Assembly (NCBI GenBank): GCA_963921425.1
Contig: OY992837.1
Location: forward strand, 20,600,630 to 20,664,629
From: Dryas octopetala
Lineage: Eukaryota; Streptophyta; Magnoliopsida; Rosales; Rosaceae
Reading direction: 5' to 3'
DNA: 64,000 bases
Part shown: positions 51,669 to 63,777 of the stretch, piece after piece
How positions within the stretch are numbered: the first letter of the stretch is position 1
Layout: every line of letters starts with the position of its first letter
The notes under the pieces: model-generated
Told to the model about the DNA's origin: nothing
Databases searched by the model: none
The model's input: only the letters and a program-made list of their open reading frames with translations
Translations under genes and position numbers: made by a program

Positions 51669-51802
51669 TTGACGGCCAATTATTGTCGGAAAAGCTCGAA
51701 ACTGGCCGGAGAAGCCGTCGGCCTTCTCAACCTCGTTGACGGCCAATTATTGTCGGAAAAGCTCGAAACTGGCCGGAGAAGCCGTCGGCCTTCTCAACCT
51801 CG
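51669..51802 (+). repeat. Perfect 67-bp tandem duplication
   Basis: The unit starting TTGACGGCCAATTATTGTCG occurs at 51669-51735 and again at 51736-51802 without a difference. This suggests a recent slippage or repair event inside the LTR-like unit. Confidence 0.9.
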
Positions 51803-52503
51803 ATCTGTCATCGATGAGCGTCAGGTGGACGATCGGAGCACACCACCGTGCTCGGCTCGACGAGAAGAAGAAGATGAGGGTGGTCGTCGGCCTCGAATCC
51901 GCCGAAAAAGTCGGGTCAACGCCGGAGCTCCAAACCGGCCTTGAACTGGGTTTCGGGGCTTTTCTGGGTTGAACGGAGACCAGGCGGAGGAAGAGGGAGG
52001 GACGGTGAGCTCGTCTGGGCTTCGACATTCGGCAACTGTCGCCGAACGCGTTCTCACGTGTCGATGATGGCGGCGACTACACAGTGCAGCGAGAGAGAGT
52101 GAAACGCGGGGAGAGAGAGAGAACCGTGGAGAGAGGAGAGAGAAATGAGGAGAGAGAGAGAGGTTTCTGACTTTTTGGTTTTTAAAACCCACTTTTAAAA
52201 AATTACAAGTTTGCCCTTTACTTCAAATGCTCGTAACTCTCAAATCGTAACTTCGATTTACGTGTGATTCGTGTCTACGAACTCGTGGACTCGAAACCTT
52301 TCCAACGGGCCCAAAGTTAAAACCAAAAGCCCAATAGAATAAAAAGTCAACTTTCGGGTCAAGCCCAATTTAAAACAAAAATTAAAAATTAAATCCAAAA
52401 CCTTTTAATTTCCAGATAAATTTCCAAAATCCTTAAAAGAAATTCTCAAAATATTTAAAATAAATTTTTAAAAAATACGAGGTCTCACACATATCACTTT
52501 AAC

Positions 52504-54759
52504 TGTCACACCCCGAATCCCGTGTATGCAATAGAGGCACATACCTTGAATGCCCCAAGAGATTAATACTACTAAATCAACTATTAATCCCCCAAGATAC
52601 TTAAGGCGGGTGAAGCCTTTTGGGTTTAGTACGGATTGGATCAGAGATAATAAATAGCAAAAAACATGTGAAGTAAAAATAAAACTTTCTTATAAAACCA
52701 ACCCCCAAGGTTACAGTAGTTAATTGCAACTTTGAAGAATTAAATAAATTCGAAATACATGACAAGCATAAAATAAAGGTTTCAAAACTACGCAAACGTA
52801 TAATCAAAGTAAAAACTAAAAACCATCTCTAATCAATAGAGGAAAAATCAACAAAACATACTCGACACGAGAAATCACTTAAATAACAACACCAATTGAA
52901 TTCAGGAAGTTGACAAGTCTCAAGATGCTGCTCTGCTCGATTATCGTCCAAGTTCGTTTCTTTACCATGCTCGTACCTATAAAAACATCCAATAAACAAG
53001 GAACACAAAAATAATGTAGGGAGTAAGCATCATATACGATCATAGCTTCCCTCAGGAGACCCTGCTAAGTTTGAAAACCACAAAACCATTCCCATTGAAA
53101 AACATAGTGAAAATCCTTTTCCATCAGATTCTTAAATCATCCAAAACAAGTTCTTCAAACATTTCCTTTTAAATCATTTTCAAAACATTTAGCACTCGGC
53201 TGTACAGCAATATGGTAAACATGCATAAAAATCCATAAATACCAGTAAGTTAGATGGTCAATACACATTAGGTACAACTATGATGTCAGTTGCGAAAGAC
53301 AGCTACCATAGCGACTGCCTCTGGATTAGTTATGAGCTCTGTCTTTGCACAAGCACACGTCACACGCGATAACATGGCTAAGCACCCCATAATGTAGTGA
53401 TCAATTTTTCTAGAAGGTTTAGAGACTTGAACTTAAGGTCACCAACGAGGCTAACCTTACTCTCAGACCAAACACACTATAGTCATGAATGTAGGATAAA
53501 TCCCCCTACTTGGAATCTAATACTTTTTACGTGTTCTCTTACATAGCCTATGCATCTTCATCTGTCTCGAATCCATTATCTTCTTGTCACGTCACAAAGA
53601 AATCATTCGGTAACTGGTGTTCCTAGTGTCCGACAATACGACAACTTAATCAAAAGTTAAGTTCAATACAATCTCGTTATGACTCATCCTTTTAGGTCAC
53701 ACGTCCCTAAAGACTTTAGTCCTAAGTGGACTAAACTCTACTCTTTATGTTTTCTAAGTTTCAAGTTAATTTCAAAGTCAAACCACTTGACTAATTGCCT
53801 TGGTCTAAAGCAATTCCACAAATTAATTTAGATTTGAATAAATCAAATTAACCTAAGTATTTAATTAATTAGTATTTCTTCAAAATATTTCACTAATTAA
53901 TCGAGCTTAAATAATAGCTTAAATCCAATTTAATCTCTACAAGTTAATAACCTTTAATTAAATCTCCAAATTAAGGTTATAATTAATCATGCTTAATTAA
54001 CCAAATAAATTAAGTAATTAAATCTCCAAACTAAACCTAGGTATGCTTAATTAATAAATAAATCTCACTTAATTAATTTAAGCATGCAACCTAATATTAA
54101 AGCCTAAGAAAAATATAAAGCAAAAATATAAATAAAAGACTTACCCGGTTGTAGACCTCCAAAGCTAGACTCCACTCCTAAGGGCTCCTTCTCCTTGGTA
54201 AGCTCTCCAAAAGAAAACTTTTAAAATATGAGAATTTTCTTCCCTTTTGGTATGTCTCTTCTTAGAGAGACTTCCAAAGAACCAAAGAGTGAGTATTTCA
54301 AACTTCACTTGGTGCTGCAAGTAAAATTGAGATACAAAGGTCTTTATTTATAGACACTTGAGGGTGGGAAGTTTCTCTAATTCTCCAAACTTCAACAATT
54401 CACCAAAAATAGCTCGAGACTCCAAATAATTCCTCGAAAAATCCTACGAACTCGTAACGATGAGTACTAATTTCCTATAGCCTCAAAATAGTCAAATCAC
54501 TTCCAGAAAATTATGAAAAATCCTCCTCTCATAATTTAATTCAAAAAAATTATAATAAATAAAATAATTACCAAACTCTTGAATTTCCTTTCTCCAAAAA
54601 TCAACTTTCACACAACTAAAATCCAAAACCACGACCAAAGGTCTAAATTAGTTAAAACAAAGTTAAGGAAAATTCTAATTCCTTTAAACAAACCTTAAGA
54701 ATAAGGTTAAAAAGCTTAAGTAACAAAATTAACATAAGCCGAAAATTCAGGGTGTTACA
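52504..54759. mobile_element. Second large LTR-like unit with TGTCACACCC..GGGTGTTACA ends
   Basis: The termini form near inverted repeats (TGTCACACCC and, on the other strand, TGTAACACCC). Length is about 2.26 kb with no coding sequence. The first approximately 870 bp match 17046-17950 closely, linking it to the decayed element there. The 5-base flanks (TTAAC, CGTAG) do not match, so it may be a recombinant or a fragment rather than a clean solo LTR. Confidence 0.5.
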
Positions 54760-54817
54760 CGTAGCTCTCCTCTTTGTCGTTGATGGTCATATACAATGAC
54801 GGCGTCATCTAGAATAT

Positions 54818-54818
<1 letters not shown>

Positions 54819-54872
<54 letters not shown>

Positions 54873-54906
54873 TGTGTGTGTGTGTGTGTATGTGTGTGTG
54901 TGTGTG
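54819..54906 (+). repeat. (AG)n(TG)n compound microsatellite
   Basis: About 26 AG units followed by about 18 TG units with a single interruption. Frames of Glu/Arg or Ser/Leu repeats on either strand come from this. Confidence 0.95.
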
Positions 54907-54938
54907 AAAGAGAGAAAAGGGAGAAATAGATGGGACGG

Positions 54939-54984
54939 AGATGGGATGGGATGGGATGGGATGGGGTGGGGTGGAGGGTGGGGA
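54939..54984 (+). repeat. GGGAT-repeat tract with G-quadruplex potential
   Basis: Successive GGGATGGGATGGGATGGG units followed by GGGGTGGGG and GGGTGGGG provide more than four closely spaced G3 runs on the plus strand. It lies right after the compound microsatellite. Confidence 0.7.
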
Positions 54985-55133
54985 TGTTTCTGGGTCCCTA
55001 CAATCTTTATCATTTTAGTTATTTTATTTTTTATAATTCTTTGTTTTTCGTTTTTTTTTTGGTATGTTTTCTTTGTTTGATTCTTTTTGTTTAACTTTTT
55101 TTTTTGTTTAATTTTATAATTTTTTGTTGAGAA

Positions 55134-55661
55134 AATTACATTTTAGTACCTTAACTAACTTTGTTTTTCAACTTAGTACCTCAATTTTAAAAAGTTGCAT
55201 TATCATACTTAACTTTCATTTCGTGTCAATTTCATACCTCTTTTACAATTTCCGTTAAAAATGTCATTATCTATTGACGTGGCATACATGGAGCCCACCT
55301 CTAGGCATTGACATGGCTTCCAATAATAGCCACATGGATTTTTAAAAGATTTTATTTGATTTTTTAATTAATTTTTAAAAGATTTTGTTTGAATTTTTAA
55401 TTAATTTATTTCATTTTGAAATGTTTTATGGATTTTTATTTTTATTTTTCATCCATGTGGCTATTTTTAGAAGCCACGTTAATGCTTAGAAGTGGGGTTC
55501 GCAATTGCCACGTCAATAGATAACGGCATTTCTAACGAAAAATGTAATAGAGGTATGAAATTGACACGAAATGGAAATTGAGATATGATAATGAAACTTT
55601 TTAAAATTGAGGTACTAAGTTGAAAAACGAGGTATAGTTGATGTACTAAAATGTAATTTAT
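55134..55661. mobile_element. Foldback element of about 0.53 kb
   Basis: The left arm (AAATTACATTTTAGTACCTT, TTTCAACTTAGTACCTCAAT, TCGTGTCAATTTCATACCTC, ATCTATTGACGTGGCA) is mirrored by the right arm (TGCCACGTCAATAGAT, GAGGTATGAAATTGACACGA, ATTGAGGTACTAAGTTGAAA, ATGTACTAAAATGTAATTT). Arms are about 200 bp. No coding sequence. Confidence 0.8.
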
Positions 55662-56071
55662 TCTTTTTGTTTAATTATTTTTAAGTAAAGAGACAATTTT
55701 TCCCTTAAAAATTGGTCACGTGCCATACACGTGAAAAATTTCTTACTTTACACAAAATGAAAGTTGTAGTCCTCAGTTGACACAAAGTGAAATTCATATC
55801 ATGGATAGCGACATGTGGTATAATTGGAGTCCTCCAACTAAATTTTTCCCTTTAATTAAATATGATGCATAACATATAATGTTTGATGGATATATATTTG
55901 CACTAGTAGTATTTGGTAGTTTAATTAGTATAGCATTAGTATTAATAGCAATAATATTAATATTAGTATATCAAAGAATATATATTAGTACAAGTAATTT
56001 AATAATATATATTAGTGCATATCCTACTAATTTAGTATGTATTTATATTGATAAGTATGAATACTATGTAT
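55662..56071. other. AT-rich spacer between foldback elements
   Basis: Mostly AT-rich. A short frame at 55879-56073 is Ile/Val-rich because of ATTAGTATTA-type sequence and shows no conserved motif. No gene is supported. Confidence 0.4.
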
Positions 56072-56333
56072 GACTCCCATATATTTTCGACAATCCGAAC
56101 CGTCTATTCATGTATCATCCATACAAAAATTAGCCAAATCAGAAATCATCTGTCTATCTAACTTTGATCAAACAAATAAACGAATAAAAAAAATTTCGAT
56201 AAAACCGTTCATTTGTTTGATCAAAGTTAGATAGGCAAATGATTTTCGATTTGACTAATTTTTTGTAAAAATGATCTATGAATAGAGGTCTAAAAAATAG
56301 ACGATTCAGATTGTTGAAAAACTACATGGGAGT
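56072..56333. mobile_element. Small foldback element, CCGAACCGT family
   Basis: ACTCCCATATATTTTCGACA, then ATCCGAACCGTCTATT, is mirrored at the right end by AATAGACGATTCAGATTGTT, then ACATGGGAGT. The centre pairs CTAACTTTGATCAAACAAAT with ATTTGTTTGATCAAAGTTAG. It shares its core words with the elements at 3767-4562 and with the monomers inside the CACTA element. Confidence 0.75.
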
Positions 56334-57340
56334 GAGCCCTATTAGGGATCCTACATTTAGTGGTAAATGTAGGATTCTACAATGGAGCCTCCCTGATGTA
56401 TGATATATATTACTACCTAACAATGAGGCTCTTCATTTTCCTAAAAATGATAACTTTCACTTTATTAGAAAATGACTCTATATCTTAACCTACACTTTTG
56501 ATAATATTAATATGATAATATTATACATTTATATTTTCTTACAGTTTTTTATAATATTAGTAGTTTAGTATTTATGATACTACTAACATAATAGTATTAT
56601 ATAAGCATATATATAACTAAATTTAGGTAATTGTTTTAGATTTTTTGGGTATATATTTTGACTTTTTCGGTAATATTCGATTCGGTTTCTTTCATTAACA
56701 ATTTTTGGAAATTGGTCGGTTTACCAACTTTTTTCGATTTCGTATTTTTCAATTTTCGAATTGTGAAAATCGATTTACCAAACCAAAAAATTTTGGCCAA
56801 TAGTCAGTCGATTTAGTAAAACCCACAACAAATGGCAACCCTACACCTTGTATAGGATCTCGTCTGGACCAGGAGTGGATGCGAGAATTGTGAAAATCGA
56901 TTTAGTAAAACCCACCGCAAATAGCAACCCTACACCTTGTATAGGATCTCGTCTGGACCAGGAGTGGATGTGAGAATTTTTGGTCAATCTTTAACTATGT
57001 AATAGTATCAAATAGAACCTTTTGTTACAATAGTGTCAAATTGAATTCTTTTACATCCATTAAATCGTCTTCAACCATTGTTTGGATACTTTGATAGCAT
57101 ATTTAAGCCTTCTTTAACCATTTTTTCAATCCACAAAACCATTCCTCTTATCAACATTATAGGCGTCAAAGAGTTTACAAAATTACAATTGCTTTGTTGC
57201 TCTATTGATTAGGAAAACACACCGTTTGTAGTTCTTATGTGATTTAGGAATTAGGGAGTGAGAAAGAGGTGGGTGTTTATTGTGCAATGTGACTTCAGGT
57301 TAGGAAGGGAGAGAGGGGTGATGAGTGAAGAAATCTAGGC
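56334..57340. other. Repeat-like intergenic DNA
   Basis: 56640-56830 is built of TTCGGTTT and AATTTTGG words like the repeat near 15040. 56809-56976 is a tandem duplication, listed separately. The rest is AT-rich with no gene visible. Confidence 0.4.
56809..56976 (+). repeat. 89-bp tandem duplication
   Basis: Two consecutive copies start CGATTTAGTAAAACCCAC and contain TATAGGATCTCGTCTGGACC and AGGAGTGGATG, with a few mismatches. Confidence 0.85.
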
Positions 57341-57542
57341 ATCTATCTCAAAACTAATTGGCAATAAGAAGAGTAGCCCAAACCCTTATAAGCTACTATG
57401 CAAGGCCTCACATTTTCAATGTGAGATCTTTCTCTCAACACGCTCCGGCAGGTGTGGCGTCACTCAAGTTTAACACGTAGACAATTCATATTGAGTGACG
57501 TGTGAGCACGTGTGGCCGTTGGACCTACCACATAGATAATCT

Positions 57543-57825
57543 GCTCTGATACCATGATAATCTTCCATGGTTGAGTTTCAGAGTTCAAGATTCAAGAGAA
57601 AAATAACAGAAAAAGAAAGAGAAAACTGAGAGAAAATGATCAGAGAGAAAAGGAAATTCTAATTTGATTGATATATTCTGAATGAATTGTACAATTGTTT
57701 AGTATACAACTTATATGCTAAGCTAAAGCGACGAAACAAACAAACTACACAGAACTAACCAACTACACCGACTTGTACAGCTAGCAGCTGAGTCAGCAAG
57801 GTTGACTAAGACTTCCACCTTATCA
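57543..57825 (-). mobile_element. Copia-type LTR with Met-tRNA primer-binding site
   Basis: 57555-57825 has TG..CA ends with 6-bp inverted tips (TGATAA and TTATCA) and is 271 bp long. On the minus strand it is followed directly by TGGTATCAGAGC (57554 down to 57543), complementary to the initiator Met-tRNA and the usual primer-binding site of plant Ty1/Copia and TRIM elements. Further internal sequence down to about 57340 (CAATGTGAGATC, GTCACTCAAG) has no coding. No second LTR was found, so this is a partial element. Confidence 0.7.
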
Positions 57826-58579
57826 ATGAGTTTGATGGTTTGAATGCCCAGAGAAATTGATAATGTTTTTTTAGAAGTCTAGTAAAGCCCTATGTGGTGA
57901 TTTTTATATTAAGAGTATATGTTTCATTTAAAAACTAAACAATAATGTTAGGGATCTCAACTTTGTATCTGAAATTTTGATCCCAAATAATCTATTATTA
58001 CTTATATCAGTGTTTTACTTATACTGTAATAAATAATTTTAAAAACAACTTTAGGTGATGATAGATTCCTTCCTTTATAATTTTTTCGTTTGAACCCGAA
58101 AAAATAACTGGTACAAGATATAAGGCAAAAATCATTCTAAGACAAGATAAAAAATAATATAAATAAATAATAAAAATGCAGAAGAAGCCTATACAACCTA
58201 AGAAGTACCCATTACCAACCCAAAATGAAATTTCATTTTGTTTGTCACTAAATGTTAATGATCATTTGGTCTAGTGGATGACACCTAGTCTTCCTTTGTC
58301 GAAGTACATCATAATTTTAAATCTTCATGTACGACACTTGATTAATAAAAAAATATAGCAAAAGAATGACTTTTAAATGAATTCTTTTTTAGCAAAATTT
58401 TAATTAATAATTTGGAATATATTAAGATATCAAATTAAGATAGTGTCATTTGTAATTTTTCTCTCAGGCCATATTTGTATGGAAAATGTTAAATCCTGAT
58501 ATTTTTTCTCTTTTAACATTTTGTTTTCAATTATGTGGTACAAGATAAACAATTCTATGTGTTGCACCCCTATCTTTTG

Positions 58580-58700
58580 AGGACTTGGGATAGGCCAATT
58601 GGCCAAGCAGTTGTGATTCCCCCCACCTCAACGGGTTTCGATCCCCCCCCCCCCCCCTCTAGGTCTTTTTCCTTGGCCTCCTTTTGTAACTAAAAAAAAA
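58580..58700 (+). repeat. tRNA-derived SINE-like sequence with poly-C and A tail
   Basis: An A-box-like TGGCCAAGCAGTTG (about 58600) and a B-box-like GGGTTTCGATCCC (about 58635-58647) are followed by a long C run and end in a poly-A stretch (about 58692-58704). This is the layout of a small tRNA-derived retroposon. Confidence 0.45.
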
Positions 58701-59052
58701 AAAAACAAAGTCTTTTTATGATATTTTGTCATTTTTTATTTTATTTTTTAGAGGGTTCACCATTTTAGGTTATATGGATCTATATTGTCGGTTATAGAAC
58801 CATCAATTTGAGAGTTAAAACCTACAAAATCTAATTTAAGAATAAGAGCTCACCATGAGAGTTAAAACCAAAAAACTAAACTCATTTGATGATTTATAGC
58901 CTAAAATATTTAACCCTATCAAAAATAAGATTAAAAGGTAAAAAAACAAAACTATAAAATCTATATATCCGTTCTTTAATTTGTTTTGTTTTTTTGGCAG
59001 CTTCTTCTTTAATTTGTTCAGCAAACAGAAGGACTAGGTACTGGATAGCCAC

Positions 59053-59093
59053 ACATCACATCACATCACATCACATCACATCACATCACATCA
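59053..59093 (+). repeat. (ACATC)n microsatellite
   Basis: About eight perfect ACATC pentamers. Confidence 0.9.
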
Positions 59094-59208
59094 TTGCATT
59101 ACATTGAAAAAACCAATGTTGTATTACGATAATATGAGAATGCTACAAAGTAGATTTGTATAGCATTCTCCCATTTTGCATTTGATTGCCCAGCTTATAA
59201 CAATTGGA

Positions 59209-59211
<3 letters not shown>

Positions 59212-59247
<36 letters not shown>
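59212..59247 (+). repeat. (AT)n microsatellite
   Basis: About 18 AT dinucleotides. Confidence 0.9.
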
Positions 59248-59250
<3 letters not shown>

Positions 59251-60126
59251 ACATGCAAACAGCTCACTGCTTTGGTCAACTAATGTGTCAAATCTTGGTA
59301 GAATGAGTAGCGTGCGGTTTTCTTATTATTCATGATGTCAAGCAACTTTTCTTTTTTGATAGAAATGAAATGGTGATTTTGAGCTTTTGTTTTGGAGTTT
59401 TCCACTGAATTATACACAAAGAAAGACAGAGATTCCGAAATCATTAGAAAGGGACCATACCAGCTCTTTTTTTAATCCCATCACAAGTCAATGCAATGAA
59501 AACATCCTCCTCCACCAACATTCTTCTTTGCAAATCGAGAGAATACGTAGGACCCCATCTCTAGTTCAAGTCACTTGAATGCATGCTTAGCCTACCTACC
59601 TAGCTAGGAGGAACTCTCACCACTGCTTTTTCTCTCGTGCCAAATGACAATAGCAAAAGCTCCTTTTTCTTTTCAAATTTATTGCCCAAGTGCGTGGTTC
59701 TTTCATATTCGAAATAATAGCAACAATGACCCTTCTGTTGTTGGATTCTGATGTTAAGTGGAAATGCTATTTGCCAACCCAGTATTAGCAGGGCACATGT
59801 TATTTGTGTGTGTGTGTGTGACAGAGAGAGAGAGAGAGAAGACTCGGCGCATAAACATTTCTAAACAGTAGTCTCTTTTAGAAGAAGGTACAGGAATCAG
59901 ATGGAAGAACATTCACTAATATAATTCTTATAAGAAATAAACACAATGCTAATATGCTATGATTACAAATCCCTCAGAAATGGAAAAAGAAGCTAGGAAA
60001 ACCCTTTTTACAATGAAACCAAACAAAGCAAAACAGAACAGGAGAAAGGAGAACAAACGGAACGAAAAGAGTGCAAGCCATCTAAAATTACTTGTTAACT
60101 GATGGTAGATAAAAATACACATGTAA

Positions 60127-63100
60127 CTATGATTTTGTTGTGTTAGAAGGACTCTTCCCTAGAGTAGAAGACTCAGTAGTCCTTGGACTGTGTGTCCCTC
60201 TTCCACCAGGCCGAGGGCTTCGCTCTCCTCTTAGCTCGCTTATACGAGGACTGAACGAGGGACGTGGGCTCTCAAGGCTTTTAGGGCCGCCATTTGCTGG
60301 TGTTGAAGTAGTAGAGCTTGTGATCTTTGGACTGCTCACATGCCTAAACTCACCTCGGCTTCGGGTCATAACCTCGTCTAGTATTTCTGCATCCCCTGCA
60401 TAGGTAGCTCCAGCCCCCAACTCCGTCTCCTGCAGTTCGAAGCACATCAAACACACAATGAATATGGCTTCATTTTTAACCATTAACATTAGTAACTAAA
60501 ATACCAACATTTTCTCTAACCCCACAATGACATAGAATGTTGGAAGACGGTTAATCTAGACCATTCAATGGTCCAAATTGTCAATCTGTCAACATAACAT
60601 ACCAGATATCTTTGAAAGGTAAAAGAAGGAAAGTGAATTTTACCGTTGCAAGATTAAATGGTAAAGCCGGAGCCTCTTCATACTCTGCTGCATCCAAGTC
60701 TTGAAGATGTGCTCCTTTGAAAAACTTGGGCAGAACGTATTGTCTCACAGGAACCAAAAGCATGATCATCAATGGAAACATGACCCCAGCAATTGGAACC
60801 CATGTAAGCCCAAAACATATAAGCAAATATACTGTTTGGAATATTGTAAACGTCACAATTGTCTTGAAAGGCACAGTTTCTACAAAAGATGCATGGTACT
60901 CCTCAAGGACTCTGCAGGATGATGATGAAAATTCATTTATGTCACGCATGAAGAGGAAGAAAAATTAAAGATGTAAGAAACAAATGGAGAGGATTTGAGG
61001 GCTTACTTGTATCTTCTACTTGGAGCAGTAAAGAGCAACAAAATCCTTTCCCAAAATTGGTTTCCGGGTAAGCTTTCGATGGCCATGAAGGCAAAGTAGC
61101 CCCAAAGGACTGAGGTTGGAATCCTTTTGAGGAAGGGCATGGCTGCAACACATCCCCCCACCATTAAAGATTGAAGCAAGTTACTAACACGCTGTTCTTT
61201 CACCTCAACAGGCAATAGATCATCAATCTCTTTCTCCACATCAAATATTGTCTCATCAACCGGTGCATCAATATAATTTCCCATACTTGAAGCTGCTTGT
61301 ATGGTTGACTCTTTTAGTTCATTCAATCCCTGTTCAAGTGATTATCGATAAATATTTTGTATCAATATAATTTCCCATACTTGAAACCACTTAACTTGCC
61401 TTTGAAGTCAAAGCAGGAGGTTAATATTTCAAAAAAAAAACTTAAAAGCAAACATATAATGCTGTCATACAGGAAGAGATGAGGCCTGTTGGTAAACCAA
61501 AGGAGTCTGCATTTGTTGATAGGCTTCTTGCATATTTCCATAAAGCTGTCCCAGGCTAGCATTTTTTTTCATACTTTTGCGTGCTGTTGCTACAAGTCGA
61601 TTGCGAAGCAACTGCACAAGCAACAATCATTTTGAGCAAAAGCATAAGTGACCAGAGTAAAATAACAAGGGAAGAATAAAAAAGAAAAAAGGAAGGTTAT
61701 TTTTGTGGGATTACCTGGTGTTTAAGAGTGGCCAAACTCTTTGTATGCATCGGAGACTGTGGGATGACTCCATTTGATGGGGGGATTCCAAGAAGACCAC
61801 ACATCAAGGTCTGCCATAAAAAGAGCAACAGAGTTATATGTGATTTTTTACTGAAAGTAAAAATTCAAAGTGAGGAATGAAAGAGCAATTTGGCTTAGTT
61901 TGCATACCAGAAAGCCCAAAAGTAGCAAGTCATAATGGTAAGAAGATGGCTTTCTCAAATTGAACTCTTTCTGCTGAGAAAGTTGAGATGCTACGCTGTG
62001 ATCAAAATAGTAAAGCACCGCGATCATTGTTGCTGGAATGAAAGCTCCAATGATATAGAGGACCGGAACATCAAGCATTTCCTGCGTATTAAATTAATGT
62101 ATAAACCATTAAAACCATTAACTTAATTTACAGAAAGAACAATAAATATATATACATATATAGGCAATTGAATAGGCCAAATACAAAATTCAATCTGCAG
62201 ACATGCCTTAATGACAGTCCAATTCTCATATGCACCAGGTGACCATGGATTTGGGCTAAAGAGACGCCTTGGGATCCCATGTGGAACACTACTAGTTGGT
62301 ATGTAAGACACAGCTGTCCACACTAGAACCATAAGTGGCACACCATAGTCTGCTATAAAGCCTCTAAGCCCACCTGCAGTCCCAGAAAAGCTCACATTAA
62401 TTTACATAAAATGAAACAAGTTTGATTCTATTTCTGATAACCATAATTAACAAGGGAGGCAGATACTAAATAATTTACACTTACCGGAGCCATAGCGCCA
62501 TGACCTTGCTTTTCGACTTTTTAATGCAGTGAGAAGAAGGCCAAATGACAATACCAAAGCAAACATCCCATTTGCAAACCTCCATGATGGTATAAACTCC
62601 GGTAAACTTGTATCTCCTCTGCTTGGTAGGCGAAACTCTTCCACAAGTCCCTACAAAATCAGATCAACAAACAATCAATCCAGCTCAGTACAGTCTTTTT
62701 TTTTTTTTTTTAATACCACATCCATAACAGCTGGAATAAAAAGAGTAAGAGGGTGAAGTAGGAAGACTTGAAATTGATGTTCTATATCTATCATTCTGCC
62801 AGAGAAATGTCCATTATTTTTTACATTTTTTCCATTCAACCAAACAGGTTCATGCACTTAACATTACTTAAGTAGATAAAGGAAATAAGTTTGATTACAA
62901 TTATTTTCTTACTTTAATAGATTGCTGCATGAAGAGCATAGCAATAAGCAGACCAAACAATTCTCCAGCTACGCGGGTGAACCTATTGATAATGGAGCAA
63001 GCCCCCAAAATAGCCAACAGGAACAGCAATGCTGATGTCCACACACACACCCTACAAAATTCAATTAAATATTTATGATTAGAAAAGCTCAGTCAAACAA

Positions 63101-63777
63101 TTTCAAATAAAAACATCGACATACACAAGGCAAATTGGATTATGGAAAAAGACAAGACAATTCCACAAAGGCTTGAACAAGTAGTTTAATTAGTAGCTAG
63201 TTTTTTTCTATAGAAAAATAATATTTCTCACCATGCCGACCATGCTAGAAAAAGCTTTGGACCCAAGTCTGCTCGTTCTTTGGCAAAATTGAACATGAAG
63301 GTGTACATTATTACAGTAGGCTCGGCCACACCCAAAATCAGCAAAGGTTGACCTCCAATGATGGAGTGTATGATCCCACAAACTGCCGTAGATACTAAGG
63401 TTTGCACTGCTGTCAAAACTCCATCTGCAAGAATATAATAATCAATAAGTGCTAACTAACTAGTTGAATATCACACCATAATTCAATACAAAATTCACAT
63501 GCTGACCACACACCTATCATAATATCATAATATCATAATATAATATATATATAATTTTATATTTCTATTAATTTCTTTCTCCTTTGAATTTTTTAACCTT
63601 TTTCCTCTGCATAACAGAGATGAATATGCTAAGAATAATGGGGCAATATTAATGTTGCAGATCTAATATGAAGCTTTGAGTTCATTTGCAATACCAGTGC
63701 TTCGCTCCAGCTGTTCGCCAAATGAAATGACTGGGATTGCTGAGGCGAAAAATATGTATGTGGTGGGAGCCAAAATC
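60127..63777 (-). CDS. BOR1: Boron exporter, BOR1/BOR2-like (5' end outside the window)
   Basis: Eleven in-frame exons on the minus strand: 63777-63695, 63424-63232, 63051-62913, 62650-62485, 62373-62207, 62081-61908, 61810-61715, 61611-61471, 61329-61007, 60911-60644, 60429-60127. They give about 683 residues; some 35-40 N-terminal residues lie beyond 64000. Family hallmarks include [107 protein letters not shown] and [14 protein letters not shown] [19 protein letters not shown]. These are borate exporters of the SLC4-like family in the plasma membrane, loading boron into the xylem. The long C-terminal tail ([20 protein letters not shown] and a Ser/Pro/Arg-rich end) fits, from memory, the BOR1/BOR2 branch better than BOR4. 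YxxM-type motifs (YGNM, YQQM) in the cytosolic loop recall sorting signals. The intron after 62207 uses a GC donor. Paralog identity is uncertain. Confidence 0.9.

Larger units (their letters stand above)
49872..52489. mobile_element. Large LTR-like unit, possible solo LTR of a Gypsy (Tekay/Del-like) element
   Basis: Starts TGTAACGCCCCGAACC and ends GGTCTCACA, with TG..CA termini and imperfect inverted ends. The 5 bases before (CATAC) and after (CATAT) match at 4 of 5. About 2.6 kb with no polyprotein coding, which fits the long LTRs of plant chromovirus-type Gypsy elements. It contains a 57-bp-class minisatellite and a 67-bp perfect tandem duplication. Strand cannot be fixed without internal sequence. 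Confidence 0.5.
57826..60126. other. Intergenic DNA downstream of the boron transporter
   Basis: AT-rich with no gene visible. It contains a SINE-like segment (58580-58700), an (ACATC)n run, an (AT)n run and a (GT)n(GA)n run near 59807-59838. A short frame at 59387-59578 has no conserved motif. The part next to 60126 is likely the 3' untranslated region of the minus-strand transporter gene. Confidence 0.4.

Noticed and set aside
54747..55080. Frames with long Glu-Arg or Ser-Leu runs
   Set aside because: Translation of the AG/TG microsatellite.
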